Below, one piece after another: positions 1 through 8,497 of a DNA stretch of 54,049 nucleotides. This DNA is from Patescibacteria group bacterium (lineage in GTDB: Bacteria; Patescibacteriota; JABMPQ01). The notes beneath the pieces were generated by a model. That model was given only the letters and a program-made list of their open reading frames with translations. It was not told where the DNA came from and ran no database searches. The stretch lies in contig JAHJQX010000035.1 of the NCBI GenBank assembly GCA_018818965.1, positions 1 to 54,049 of the forward strand. The letters are read 5' to 3'. The translations under genes and the position numbers were made by a program. Positions within the stretch are counted from its first letter, which is position 1. The number at the start of each line of letters is the position of its first letter.

Positions 1-384
1 CATCGCTTGGTAAGAGATGTTACCAAGCCAATCGGTAAAATCACAGTCCAGCCAGTAGAGTTTATGGGAGAGCAGGAAGAGCTCTGGGGTACAGCCATTG
101 GAAAAATAGCAAAGGAGATGAATGCCTATCTCGGCCAAAGACATGCTGAGGGGATCTTGGTGATCAAAGATAGAATACCGGTTGAGTGGAGGAAGTACAC
201 TCTTCTTCTTCCCGGAACTATCTGGTGCTATGTAGGCAATCCCGCCAGGCGTTATGATGACCAGATGGATCTAATGCCTACGCTGGAATATTACGATCAC
301 CTCGGCTGGATAATTGCGGTGCGACCTGCTTATAAAGACTTCTATAAGGGGACTAATTACAGGCTGCTGCAAATTGTCCCTTAG
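1..384 (+). CDS. Hypothetical protein, 5'-truncated by window edge
   Basis: The reading frame is open from the first base, so the gene probably begins upstream. The first internal start-like codon is a TTG at 7, which would give 125 residues. The protein is soluble, has no membrane segment or signal peptide, and carries no motif I recognise. It is fairly rich in Trp, Tyr and Pro. Codon choice looks more GC-rich than in the housekeeping genes, as in the other orphan genes of this window. A strong intrinsic terminator follows 26 bases after the stop, so this is the last gene of its transcript. The function is unknown. Confidence 0.6.
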   Translation, partial: HRLVRDVTKPIGKITVQPVEFMGEQEELWGTAIGKIAKEMNAYLGQRHAEGILVIKDRIPVEWRKYTLLLPGTIWCYVGNPARRYDDQMDLMPTLEYYDHLGWIIAVRPAYKDFYKGTNYRLLQIVP

Positions 385-410
385 CTCCTTTATCTACGCT
401 CTGAGGCTAA

Positions 411-449
411 ACCCACGTCAGTTAGTATAACCGACGTGGGTCTTTTTTT
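411..449 (+). terminator. Rho-independent terminator
   Basis: A 9-bp perfect stem, ACCCACGTC (411-419) with GACGTGGGT (433-441), encloses a 13-base loop and is followed by a run of seven T. It ends the transcript of the truncated gene at the window start. Confidence 0.9.
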
Positions 450-611
450 ACAATGAGCAGCTGTTGTGGAAATCATATCCACACTAACAATACTATATAA
501 TAGCCAAATAATGTCATTAATCTACATCTAAATCGACAACAGTTACCACAGTTTGACAAATATAATATATAGTGTCCTGAAAATAATTAATAGCTTAAAT
601 AACTCACCAGA
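450..611 (+). other. Intergenic region with inverted repeat and AT-rich promoter area
   Basis: This AT-rich gap lies between the terminator at 411-449 and the radical SAM gene. It holds an inverted repeat TGTGGA (465-470)/TCCACA (478-483) and two TATAAT hexamers (496-501 and 561-566). A TTGACA sits at 553-558 but is too close to the second TATAAT to pair with it. The promoter for the 612 gene is probably here, but I cannot say which hexamer is used. Confidence 0.4.
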
Positions 612-1745
612 ATGAAAATAGTACCAGATATTCCCATTATATACCCGGACAAATTCCCCGCCGATCTTGTCAACGATGTCAACAAGTGGGCTTTTTCGCC
701 CACAGAAATGAAAGAGAGTAAGGGCAAGCTCTTGACCCTCGATATTGATTTTGGTAATTTTTGTACACTCAATTGCCCCCACTGCTTCCGTCGTGATAAC
801 AAGGTTGATTTTGGCAGCAGTAAACAAATGAATTTTACTGATATCCTCAAGATAGTAAAAGAAGGCAAAAAGCTCGGCCTACAATCAGTTAAGTTTCTCG
901 GCGCTGGTGAACCTTTTGAAGATCTGAGATTTTTAGAGTTTTTACAGGAATTAAAAAAGCTTGATATTATCCCCGTGATTTTTAGCAAAGGTCACGTCAT
1001 TGGCGATGACAACCTGGCCGCTCGCTATAATCATCACTACGGGGTGAAAAACAGTGAGGAGCTCGTGACTAAGCTAAGCGCAGTTAATACTAGTATCCTC
1101 CTCGGTTTTAATTCATTTGATTCAGCCATTCAAGACAAAATGGTCGGTGGCGTAAAAGGCTATACCGCTAAAAGAAACCGAGCGCTAGAACTATTGGTTA
1201 AAGCTAGATTTAACCAACACAACCCCACTCACCTCTGTCTGGCAGCTAATCCTATCACACACGGAAACTATAACGAACTCTTAGAAATATATAAGTGGGG
1301 TCGTTTGCGCGGTATGTATGTTATCGTCTGCCCAACCATGGTTAGTGGCCGCTGTGCAAAAGAAAGAGATTGGCGCAACATCACCCCTTCCCCGGCCAAA
1401 TTAATAGATTTATACACCAAGATTTATCGTTTTAACATCAAGAAGAGGCTGCAAAGCAAAGAGCAAATTATTCGGGAAGGAATCGCCTCCTACGCTGGTG
1501 GTCATCCTTGCAATCAAATCGCCTGTGGGATGTACATCACCCTCACGGGAAAAGTTCTGCGTTGCCCAGGCGATGACGTCACTGTCTTTGGCAATATTTG
1601 GGAAGAATCGCTAGCCGATATCTGGCACAAATCAGAGAATTTTAAACGCGCCGGTCAATTCAATTGTGGTTGTCCGCCAAAATGTGGAAAATCAATTCCG
1701 AGTAATCTGTTTGCCGAGGTGATGAAAAACGTGGGAAAGATGTAG
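612..1745 (+). CDS. Radical SAM protein with SPASM-like C-terminal domain
   Basis: Residues 51-58 carry the radical SAM cluster motif CxxxCxxC (Cys51, Cys55, Cys58) that binds the [4Fe-4S] cluster and S-adenosylmethionine. The C-terminal ~85 residues hold a further set of cysteines (around GHPCNQIACG, RCPGDD and CGCPPKCG) typical of a SPASM or twitch domain with auxiliary clusters. At 377 residues it is normal for the family. The start is the first ATG and has no clear SD. Its own terminator follows, and 87 bases after the stop comes a PLP enzyme on the same strand. SPASM proteins modify peptides, proteins or small molecules. The substrate is not evident, and I found no convincing precursor-peptide gene nearby. 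Confidence 0.88.
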   Translation: MKIVPDIPIIYPDKFPADLVNDVNKWAFSPTEMKESKGKLLTLDIDFGNFCTLNCPHCFRRDNKVDFGSSKQMNFTDILKIVKEGKKLGLQSVKFLGAGEPFEDLRFLEFLQELKKLDIIPVIFSKGHVIGDDNLAARYNHHYGVKNSEELVTKLSAVNTSILLGFNSFDSAIQDKMVGGVKGYTAKRNRALELLVKARFNQHNPTHLCLAANPITHGNYNELLEIYKWGRLRGMYVIVCPTMVSGRCAKERDWRNITPSPAKLIDLYTKIYRFNIKKRLQSKEQIIREGIASYAGGHPCNQIACGMYITLTGKVLRCPGDDVTVFGNIWEESLADIWHKSENFKRAGQFNCGCPPKCGKSIPSNLFAEVMKNVGKM

Positions 1746-1763
1746 GCATTTCTCTCAGCACTC

Positions 1764-1800
1764 AAAAATGAGGCCTTTACCTTTACGGACCTCATTTTTT
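1764..1800 (+). terminator. Rho-independent terminator after radical SAM gene
   Basis: AAAAATGAGG (1764-1773) pairs with CCTCATTTTT (1790-1799), and the U-tract is partly within the stem. It separates the radical SAM and PLP-enzyme transcripts, or attenuates between them. Confidence 0.8.
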
Positions 1801-1832
1801 AAAATACAATGGATTAAATATCAATTCAATTT

Positions 1833-2858
1833 ATGACTCTAACTAAAGTAGAAGAAAATATTTTAAAGTCAATCGTGGTAGCCTCGGAAGATGATCCGGA
1901 TAAGCCAGAGTTTCCATCTGACAATCCCCGCTGGCCCTCTACTCCTACCATTGAGATCAAAGTACCTGATTTTGCTAATGTCCACCTCAAAGACGAAAGC
2001 GTTAACCCGACTGGCACTCACAAAGACCGTATGGCCTGGGAGATGGTGGTGACTTACCGACAGTTGCTTTTGGCCAAGCAAGAGGGCAGAATTGCTGAAC
2101 TGCCCCAAATGTCAATTATTAGTTCCGGCTCCTCAGCTAATGCCATTCAGAATATACTCAGAAAATACCATTTACCTAATTTGAAAGTGCTGGTTGATTA
2201 CCGGATGAAAACAGAAATAAAAGACGGTTTGAAAAAAGTTGGTTGTGAGTTGTATGAGACTGATCTGTCGCAGAGAGCTTTGAGCCGAGAAGACATCTTG
2301 AAGCTAACTAATAACATCGGTGGAATTGACATCACCTCCGATGATTCGCTCGGCCCCTTTGATGTTTTCTACGACTGGATGAGTTACGATATTATCAATC
2401 AAGAAGCTGACTATGTCTTTGTCCCTTACGGCACCGGTCATCTCTACGAGAATATCGTTAACGTGGCTGTCCGTGAATCGAAGAACTTTCTCTTTCACGA
2501 TAAAAGATTAAAAATTAACTCCAAAAGTATTCGCCACTGCAACTTTTTGGGAGCAACTACTAATAATCCTAATACCAAAGCTGATAAGTTATACTCTCCT
2601 CATCTCCCTTTCGTGCATTTCGACACCGCCTGGATTAAATCAGCCATTTCTCGCGACTATATTGGTTCAGAATCAAGCGTTTATATTATCCAAGAGGATT
2701 ATTTAAATAGAGCGCTTAAAACGGCCACTGACAATAAAATAACCTGCGAACCTTCTGGGATCGCTGGTTTGGCTTTGATGTTGCAGATGGCAGACAAATT
2801 ACCCAAAGATAAGAAAATGTTGGTTGTCAATACGGGCAAGACGAAGTATTTGACATAA
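1833..2858 (+). CDS. PLP-dependent enzyme, fold type II (threonine synthase/dehydratase-like)
   Basis: The motif NPTGTHKDR near residues 59-66 matches the PLP-lysine region of threonine synthases and related fold-type-II enzymes, with Lys64 as the probable Schiff-base lysine. SSGSSANAI (about 117-125) resembles the substrate or phosphate loop, and a glycine-bearing VPYGTGH segment lies mid-protein. The length of 341 residues suits the fold but is short for classical threonine synthase. The extended N-terminal region PSDNPRWPSTPTIE is typical of this superfamily. The specific reaction (beta-elimination, beta-replacement or threonine synthesis) cannot be told from sequence. No homoserine or threonine pathway genes are nearby. 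It may act with the upstream radical SAM protein. Confidence 0.82.
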   Translation: MTLTKVEENILKSIVVASEDDPDKPEFPSDNPRWPSTPTIEIKVPDFANVHLKDESVNPTGTHKDRMAWEMVVTYRQLLLAKQEGRIAELPQMSIISSGSSANAIQNILRKYHLPNLKVLVDYRMKTEIKDGLKKVGCELYETDLSQRALSREDILKLTNNIGGIDITSDDSLGPFDVFYDWMSYDIINQEADYVFVPYGTGHLYENIVNVAVRESKNFLFHDKRLKINSKSIRHCNFLGATTNNPNTKADKLYSPHLPFVHFDTAWIKSAISRDYIGSESSVYIIQEDYLNRALKTATDNKITCEPSGIAGLALMLQMADKLPKDKKMLVVNTGKTKYLT

Positions 2859-2860
2859 AT

Positions 2861-2949
2861 AAGAGGTTCTGCCTCTTGTTTGCTCGTTCGTTTGAAAGAA
2901 CAAAAACAAGTTTTTATTTTTTGCTCACTCACTTCGCAAATAAAAAACT
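2861..2949. terminator. Inverted repeats between convergent genes
   Basis: AAGAGG (2861-2866)/CCTCTT (2872-2877) forms a small hairpin directly after the PLP gene. Farther on, an A/T-rich imperfect inverted repeat (arms about 2909-2924 and 2936-2949) lies between the convergent genes and could stop transcription from either side. No ORF is apparent. Confidence 0.5.
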
Positions 2950-2991
2950 CCTTCTCGATGTTCTCAAGAAAGAGATTTACTTTTCCTCTAC

Positions 2992-4290
2992 CTAGACCGG
3001 CCGATCGCGGTAGCTGACCAATCCTCGGTAAACCAGGTTGACGATCAAGGTGACGTAGGCATGGTATAAGCTGTGTTGTCGCCAGTTGCGCAGCGTTCGC
3101 CGCACGATCTGACGATATGAGTAAACTTGCCGCGCCAACTGATCATAGTCCCGCCGAAGCTGTTGCACCACTTGTGGTGACCCACTAACTGCCCGGGTGA
3201 CGGTGAAGTCGTTCCAAGGACGCCCGATCAACTGTCCAGCTGCCACCGCTTGCTGGTAGTCCACTGTACCTGGCAAGGGAGTAGCTACCGTAATCTGCGG
3301 GACATCAATTAGCTCGTTGATTAGCCGTCGGAGCCTCTCGTAGTCAGTCTCCCCTGGTAAACCACAGATGAAGCAACCAATCAGGAGGATGCCGTGGCGG
3401 TGAAAGACTTCGATCGCTGCCTTAACATCCACACCCTTCATCTTCTTTGACACGCTCCGATCCAAGGCTAGTGACTCGAACCCCACCAGCATGCAGGAGC
3501 AACCCGACTGCGACAACAAAGACAGCAGTTCTTCATCCCGAGTTACTACCGCGTGGCATTGACTGATCCACTTGATTTGTTCCTGAATTAAAGCACCACA
3601 CAGCTGCCGCAGAAGTTGGGGTGAAGCCGCAATATTATCATCGGCGAAGAATAGAGTGCGCGCACCATGATTCTTCATCCAATGAACATCACGCATCACA
3701 TCCACCAACGATCGGTAGCGAACCTTTTTGCCAAAAACAGACATCGCCGTACAGAACGTACAGTTATGCGGACAACCACGCGATGTGTAGGTGGCTGACC
3801 ACTGCCAGTATAGTGACTGATCGATTAGATCCCAGCGAGGCATCGGTAGGTAGGTAATCTCAGGCGGTTTCGGTAGCCGATAGACACCGCCTAGCCGACC
3901 CCGAGTAGTATCGCTGAGGATCCGTGGCCACAGTCCCTCGACCTCGCCCCAAACAACCGCGTTGGCGTACCGCAAAGCCTCCGCTGGCATCACCGTCGGA
4001 TGAATACCGCCCAGGATTACTGGGCTGCCATGCGAGCGTGCCCTCTCTGCTAATTTATAGGCTTGCTCGGTTGTATGAGTCATACAAGTGATGCCCACCA
4101 GCGTACTTGGTCCCATCAGCTCATCAGGCACTGGCTGTATATTCTCGTCAACAATAACTACCTCTATCCCTCGCTGTGGGATAGTCGCGGCCACTACCGG
4201 CAACGTGCAAGCGGCCATATAGCGCTTGCCGAAGATCTTGATATTGAGATCCGACTTCGGCTCAATCAAGATCACGCGCGATATTTGCAT
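2992..4290 (-). CDS. Cobalamin-binding-type (class B) radical SAM protein
   Basis: The N-terminal ~120 residues look like a Rossmann-type B12-binding domain (LIEPKSD start, then GIEVVIVDEN, ITCMTHTTEQA and VILGGIHPTVMPAEAL). A radical SAM core follows with Cys173, Cys177 and Cys180 in RGCPHNCTFC. This is the architecture of the class B methylase-type family (BchE/P-methylase-like). The start is well supported: on the minus strand GAGGG sits five bases before ATG 4290, with a TTGACA at 4329-4334. The gene is visibly more GC-rich than secA just upstream and likely belongs to the acquired gene set. The DxHxxG cobalamin-ligand motif is not obvious, as in many class B members. The substrate is unknown. 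Confidence 0.85.
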   Translation of the reverse strand: MQISRVILIEPKSDLNIKIFGKRYMAACTLPVVAATIPQRGIEVVIVDENIQPVPDELMGPSTLVGITCMTHTTEQAYKLAERARSHGSPVILGGIHPTVMPAEALRYANAVVWGEVEGLWPRILSDTTRGRLGGVYRLPKPPEITYLPMPRWDLIDQSLYWQWSATYTSRGCPHNCTFCTAMSVFGKKVRYRSLVDVMRDVHWMKNHGARTLFFADDNIAASPQLLRQLCGALIQEQIKWISQCHAVVTRDEELLSLLSQSGCSCMLVGFESLALDRSVSKKMKGVDVKAAIEVFHRHGILLIGCFICGLPGETDYERLRRLINELIDVPQITVATPLPGTVDYQQAVAAGQLIGRPWNDFTVTRAVSGSPQVVQQLRRDYDQLARQVYSYRQIVRRTLRNWRQHSLYHAYVTLIVNLVYRGLVSYRDRPV

Positions 4291-4366
4291 TTCATCCCTC
4301 GCTTTCGGCCTATGTCTGCCCGTTTGGTTGTCAAAAAGTACAAAATATCAAAATTTGTTTTCGCGA

Positions 4367-7114
4367 TTATTTATCCTGCCCGCAACACTTCTTGTACTTC
4401 TTCCCACTCCCACAGGGACAAGGATCATTACGGCGTACTTTATTGCTCTTCTCTGGTCGACTACCGCCATCACCCTTTGCACTCTGAGTACCTATCTTCT
4501 GGCCATTCTCACTGGCTCGCTCGATCACCGTCCTCTGTTGCTGAACAGCGGGCGCGACACTGACCTTAAATACGGTCGAAGCAACTTGCTTTTGGATAGT
4601 ATTCAGTAAATCCTGAAATAATTGAAAACCTTCGCGCTTGTATTCTACTAACGGATCCTTCTGGCCATAACCGCGCAGACCGATCCCTTCACGCAGATGA
4701 GTCATCGCATCCAAGTGATCTACCCAGAGAGTATCGATTGTGCGCAGTAACACCAGCCGCTCGATCTGACGCATAGCTGGCTCTCCCACTTCTTTTTCTT
4801 TATTATCATAAGCCTTCTTAACCAAATCAGACAAATAACGAATAATTTTAGTGCGTGCCTCCGCGCCATTGCCAGCCTCACTCCGCTTATCAGCCAACTC
4901 TGTTAATTTAGCTCGCAAATCAAATGAGGTAGCTAAAATAGAATTAAAAGATTCAATAATTTCCTCTATGTTCCAGTCACCGTTGACCTTGCCTTCTTCG
5001 GCCGTGTGGTGAGAAATAATATCTTCTATTTCTTGCTCGATCATTTCTAGCACTATTTCTTTGAGCATCTTAACGCCCGTCTTCACTTTCTTACCCTCCG
5101 CCTGCCGCTTGACCTGCTCCCAGGCTTCCAGCACCTGGCGCCGACGCTTATAAATCACCTCCCGGTGCCGATTCATAACGTCATCATATTCGAGGACATG
5201 CTTACGAGCGTCAAAATTATTACCCTCTACCTTGGCCTGAGCTGATTCAAGCGAGCGGGAAATAATTTTATGCTCAATTGGTTGATCTTCGGGTACTTTA
5301 AAAGTCGTCATAATCGCCTTCATGCGATCGGAGCCAAACAAGCGCATTAGGTCATCCTCCATCGAAACATAAAATTGGGTAGAACCCGGATCGCCCTGAC
5401 GACCAGCCCGTCCCCGCAACTGGTTATCGATCCGCCGCGCTTCGTGTCGCTCGGTACCAATTACACACAGCCCGCCTACCTCCTTGATTGCTTCGGCTTC
5501 CCGTGGATCGGGTGGATTGCCCCCGAGAATAATATCAACGCCGCGACCAGCCATGTTGGTGGCAACTGTTACGGCACCCTTTTTACCGGCCTGGGCAATA
5601 ATCGAACCTTCTTGCTCGTGCTGTTTAGCGTTAAGAAGCTCGTGCTTAACCCCTTCTTTTTTTAATAAATCGCTCAACTGCTCATTTTTCTCGATTGAGA
5701 CCGTACCAATTAGCACTGGCTGACCTTTTTCCTGCCGCGCTTTGGCTTCCTTAGCCACTGCTTTAAATTTACCCAGTTCAGATTTATAGATTTTATCATT
5801 GAGATCCTGACGAATCATTGGCTTGTGGGTGGGCATTATCAACGTCTCCAATTCATAGACATTGGCAAACTCCTCGGCGGACGTGGCGGCCGTACCAGTC
5901 ATGCCAGCTAGTTTCTTATACATGCGAAAATAGTTCTGGAAAGTGACAGTGGCCATCGTTCGACTCTCACGTTGCACCTGAACGTTTTCCCTGGCTTCGA
6001 TTGCTTGGTGCAATCCTTCGGAATAGCGCCGGCCGGGCATTAGACGACCGGTGAATTCATCGACAATGACCACCTCATTGCCTTTGACCACATAATCGCG
6101 ATCGCGCTGAAAAAGAGTATGAGCCTTGAGAGCTTGCTCAATATGATGAACCGTTTCAATTCCTCTTTCTTCATAAATATTTTTCAACCCCAGCATCTTT
6201 TCCAGGTTGGCGATACCTTCTTCCGTCAGGGTGGTCGCCCGCATCTTTTCGTCAACATTATAATCTGTATTTTCCTTCAGCTTTGGCACCAGACGGGAAA
6301 ATTCGTGATATTTTTCCGTTGATTCCTCAGCCGGAGCAGAAATTATTAGCGGAGTACGAGCCTCGTCAATCAAAATACTGTCGATTTCGTCTATGATGGC
6401 GTAATGCAGTCGTCGTTGAGCCATCTGACCCAACTCACCCACCATATTATCCCGTAGATAGTCAAAGCCAAATTCGTTGTTGGTCCCATAGGTAACATCG
6501 GCTTTATAAGCCTCGGGACGGGTAACCGGACGGAGATAATCATACTGTACTTCATAGGCTCCTCGGCTATCTCGTTCTTGGTCTTCCGGACTACCCTCTT
6601 CTTTATCACCCTGGTAGTTTGGGTCATATAAATAAGCGGCGTCGTGTTGAATACTACCCACCGTCAATCCCAGTGCGTGATAGATCTGACCCATCCAAGT
6701 GGTATGCGCCCGGACCAAGTAATCGTTGACGGTAACTAGATGAGCACCTTTACCAGCCAACGCATTCAAATACAGCGGCAAAACAGCGACCAACGTTTTA
6801 CCCTCACCCGTTCGCATTTCGGCGATCTTGCCTTGGTGAAGAATGATGCCACCCAGTAGCTGGACAGCAAAAGGCCGCATCCCCGTAGTACGGACGGACG
6901 CTTCTCGAACAGCCGCAAAAGTAGCTGGCAGAATGTCGTCAAGCGATTTACCACCAGCCAGCTCCTCCCTAAAATATTTAGTTTTGTCTTTCAGCTCCTC
7001 GTCGGATAATTTCTTGATCTCAGGCTCCAATCGGTCAATCTCATCTACAATTGGCTGCAATTTTCCCAACGTCTTCTTATTCGGATCGCCGAGGAATTTA
7101 GAAAATATGGACAT
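4367..7114 (-). CDS. secA: Preprotein translocase ATPase SecA
   Basis: SecA is the ATPase motor that pushes unfolded preproteins through SecYEG. At 915 residues it is full length. It carries the Walker A region MRTGEGKTLV near residue 100, DEIDSILIDEART (helicase motif II), GTERHEARRIDNQLRGRAGRQGDPG (motif VI region, at about 570-600) and a C-terminal zinc-binding tail, PCPCGSGKKYKKCCG. That tail contacts SecB or the ribosome in other bacteria. There is no SD before ATG 7114. An extended -10-like TGATATATT (7140-7148) lies upstream, after the terminator that closes the hpf transcript, so secA probably has its own promoter. Confidence 0.98.
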   Translation of the reverse strand: MSIFSKFLGDPNKKTLGKLQPIVDEIDRLEPEIKKLSDEELKDKTKYFREELAGGKSLDDILPATFAAVREASVRTTGMRPFAVQLLGGIILHQGKIAEMRTGEGKTLVAVLPLYLNALAGKGAHLVTVNDYLVRAHTTWMGQIYHALGLTVGSIQHDAAYLYDPNYQGDKEEGSPEDQERDSRGAYEVQYDYLRPVTRPEAYKADVTYGTNNEFGFDYLRDNMVGELGQMAQRRLHYAIIDEIDSILIDEARTPLIISAPAEESTEKYHEFSRLVPKLKENTDYNVDEKMRATTLTEEGIANLEKMLGLKNIYEERGIETVHHIEQALKAHTLFQRDRDYVVKGNEVVIVDEFTGRLMPGRRYSEGLHQAIEARENVQVQRESRTMATVTFQNYFRMYKKLAGMTGTAATSAEEFANVYELETLIMPTHKPMIRQDLNDKIYKSELGKFKAVAKEAKARQEKGQPVLIGTVSIEKNEQLSDLLKKEGVKHELLNAKQHEQEGSIIAQAGKKGAVTVATNMAGRGVDIILGGNPPDPREAEAIKEVGGLCVIGTERHEARRIDNQLRGRAGRQGDPGSTQFYVSMEDDLMRLFGSDRMKAIMTTFKVPEDQPIEHKIISRSLESAQAKVEGNNFDARKHVLEYDDVMNRHREVIYKRRRQVLEAWEQVKRQAEGKKVKTGVKMLKEIVLEMIEQEIEDIISHHTAEEGKVNGDWNIEEIIESFNSILATSFDLRAKLTELADKRSEAGNGAEARTKIIRYLSDLVKKAYDNKEKEVGEPAMRQIERLVLLRTIDTLWVDHLDAMTHLREGIGLRGYGQKDPLVEYKREGFQLFQDLLNTIQKQVASTVFKVSVAPAVQQQRTVIERASENGQKIGTQSAKGDGGSRPEKSNKVRRNDPCPCGSGKKYKKCCGQDK

Positions 7115-7139
7115 TCGGATAAATTTATCGATTCAAGGC

Positions 7140-7148
7140 AATATATCA
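7140..7148 (-). promoter_or_regulatory. Probable extended -10 element for secA
   Basis: On the minus strand the sequence is TGATATATT, matching TGnTATAAT in all but one base of the hexamer. It lies 26 bases upstream of the secA start and just after the minus-strand terminator at 7161-7185. Confidence 0.45.
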
Positions 7149-7160
7149 TCCATACTATTT

Positions 7161-7185
7161 AAAAAAACTGGTCGAGTCAACCAGC
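7161..7185 (-). terminator. Rho-independent terminator between hpf and secA
   Basis: On the minus strand CTGGT (complement of 7180-7184) and ACCAG (complement of 7168-7172) form a 5-bp stem with a 7-base loop, followed by seven T (7161-7167). It separates hpf from secA. Confidence 0.75.
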
Positions 7186-7286
7186 GATTTAGAGATTAGG
7201 TGGTTGTTTTGCTACACCCCGAAAACGTGTCAGTTTTTCCCTGCTTACCTACCGGCACGAGCCTAACCTACTCACTACTATCTAAT

Positions 7287-7616
7287 TTATCTCTTTCGCC
7301 CTTCTCGCCGCTGTTTTTCCCACCTGCTTTTATACTTAGTTATTTCTTTTTTTAGCTTTGGAATAACCATGTCAATCGAAGCGTGAATGTCAGTGGTAGC
7401 TTCACTGGCGCGCAGAGAACCTTTGGGTAAAATCACGTCTACCTCAGCCACAAATTTATTACCTTTGCGCTGGGCAGTATATTCAGTCAGTTCTATCTTA
7501 GTTTCCATAATATCTACGTTCTTGAGATATCTCTCTAGTTTGACAATTTTCTCTCGTGCATAGGCTTCTAGCTCGGGAGTAAGTTTAATGTTCTTAGTGT
7601 AGAAGATTACTTTCAT
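7287..7616 (-). CDS. hpf: Ribosome hibernation-promoting factor, short form
   Basis: HPF/YfiA-family protein of 109 residues. It begins MKVIFYTKNIKLTPELEAYA and has the conserved KLERY, EVDVILPKG and DIHASIDMVIPKLKKEITKYK segments of the fold that binds the 30S decoding site in resting ribosomes. The long-form dimerisation domain is absent, so it resembles the short E. coli HPF/YfiA type. The tail is strongly basic. There is no SD. The gene is followed by a terminator and then secA; hpf-secA adjacency is common in bacteria. Confidence 0.95.
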   Translation of the reverse strand: MKVIFYTKNIKLTPELEAYAREKIVKLERYLKNVDIMETKIELTEYTAQRKGNKFVAEVDVILPKGSLRASEATTDIHASIDMVIPKLKKEITKYKSRWEKQRREGRKR

Positions 7617-7658
7617 ATTTGTAGTTATTTTGTTTTATTTTAGCAGAAATAAGAATGA

Positions 7659-7686
7659 TTGACAACTGCGGAAAATCAGCTATCAT
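7659..7686 (+). promoter_or_regulatory. Sigma70-type promoter for response regulator 1
   Basis: TTGACA (7659-7664), a 16-base spacer and TATCAT (7681-7686) give a near-consensus promoter. It lies about 50 bases upstream of the ATG at 7740, so the longer frame that begins at 7659 is not translated. Confidence 0.75.
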
Positions 7687-7739
7687 TGATCGATCATTGC
7701 ACCTTGAGGAGGGGACAAAAAACCCGTGAGGAGACGGAT

Positions 7740-8357
7740 ATGGGAAAGAAAAGGATTATCATTGTCGAGGAAAACAAGCTTGTAAGAAAAGCTCTAGAAA
7801 GAACGATGAAGGATCACTTCTGGATCGAGACGGTAACTGCTACTAACGGCGAGGAGGTCATCGAACTACTGACCGGAGAGGATCCTCCGGTCATTGACCT
7901 GATCATCAGTGACAACAAGATGGGCGGGGTCAACGGGCCAGTGATGCTCGAGCGCCTGCGCCAGCACGGGATCTACGTCCCCTGCCTCATGCTCTCTGGG
8001 GGCTGGGACATCGAGGACAGAGATAAGGCTATCAGTCTGGGCGCGATCTGCCTCGATAAGCCCCTGTCAGTCGGTGTGCTGGTCTTCGTCGTCGGCCTGC
8101 TTACTGGCCTGAAAATGAAGTCGGAGACAAGAGCCAGGGCCAGAGCTCTCACTTTCAGAGCTCAGGGCACCAGCTACATGGTTCTTGCTCTCCCAGGCGC
8201 GGCGGCTTTCGACCCCATCACCCATTTCCTGGAGTGGAGGGATGTGTCTATCGCCCTTGAAGGTGACAGCTCACCGTCTTCTCTCTTCCGGACCGATCCA
8301 GATGGGATGGCAGCCATGACGGCAGCCATCCATCAAGTTCTGGGATCAAAGTCCTAG
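7740..8357 (+). CDS. Response-regulator receiver protein with unknown C-terminal domain
   Basis: The receiver domain occupies residues 1-~120. The phospho-acceptor is Asp58 (LIISDNK), Ser86 is the switch Thr/Ser (LMLSGG) and Lys107 is the conserved lysine (LDKPL). The acidic pair is Glu10-Glu11 rather than the usual Asp-containing pair. The last ~85 residues form no output domain I recognise. They contain an RARARALTFRAQGTSYM segment and end in a helix. The start is set by GAGGAG a few bases before ATG 7740 and by the promoter at 7659-7686. No histidine kinase is present in the window. The gene is GC-rich compared with neighbours, suggesting later acquisition. Confidence 0.85.
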   Translation: MGKKRIIIVEENKLVRKALERTMKDHFWIETVTATNGEEVIELLTGEDPPVIDLIISDNKMGGVNGPVMLERLRQHGIYVPCLMLSGGWDIEDRDKAISLGAICLDKPLSVGVLVFVVGLLTGLKMKSETRARARALTFRAQGTSYMVLALPGAAAFDPITHFLEWRDVSIALEGDSSPSSLFRTDPDGMAAMTAAIHQVLGSKS

Positions 8358-8426
8358 CTCTGTCAGGATCTGAAAGCACCTCTCCGTTGGCTCACCGCCC
8401 GCGGATTTTTTTTGCAGACAACCACG

Positions 8427-8454
8427 TTGACAAATATACTGCCATAAGTAATGT
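8427..8454 (+). promoter_or_regulatory. Possible promoter for response regulator 2
   Basis: TTGACA (8427-8432), a 16-base spacer and TAATGT (8449-8454). The -35 box is perfect and the -10 is weak. It is placed about 45 bases before the start at 8498, the same layout as for response regulator 1. Confidence 0.5.
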
Positions 8455-8497
8455 TAATCATAGAGGTAATTTGCACTCTACATCAAAGGGGGTAGTC

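Noticed and set aside
453-500. Short ORF MSSCCGNHIHTNNTI just before the radical SAM gene, tempting as a precursor peptide
   Set aside because: It starts four bases after the terminator T-run, has no SD, and its Cys/His codons coincide with the TGTGGA/TCCACA inverted repeat.
3621-4609. Plus-strand frames opposite the radical SAM and secA genes
   Set aside because: They are antisense shadows of well-supported minus-strand genes and have no SD or domain.
7659-7739. Longer N-terminus for the first response regulator
   Set aside because: The TTG at 7659 is the -35 box of the promoter; the SD is at the ATG 7740.
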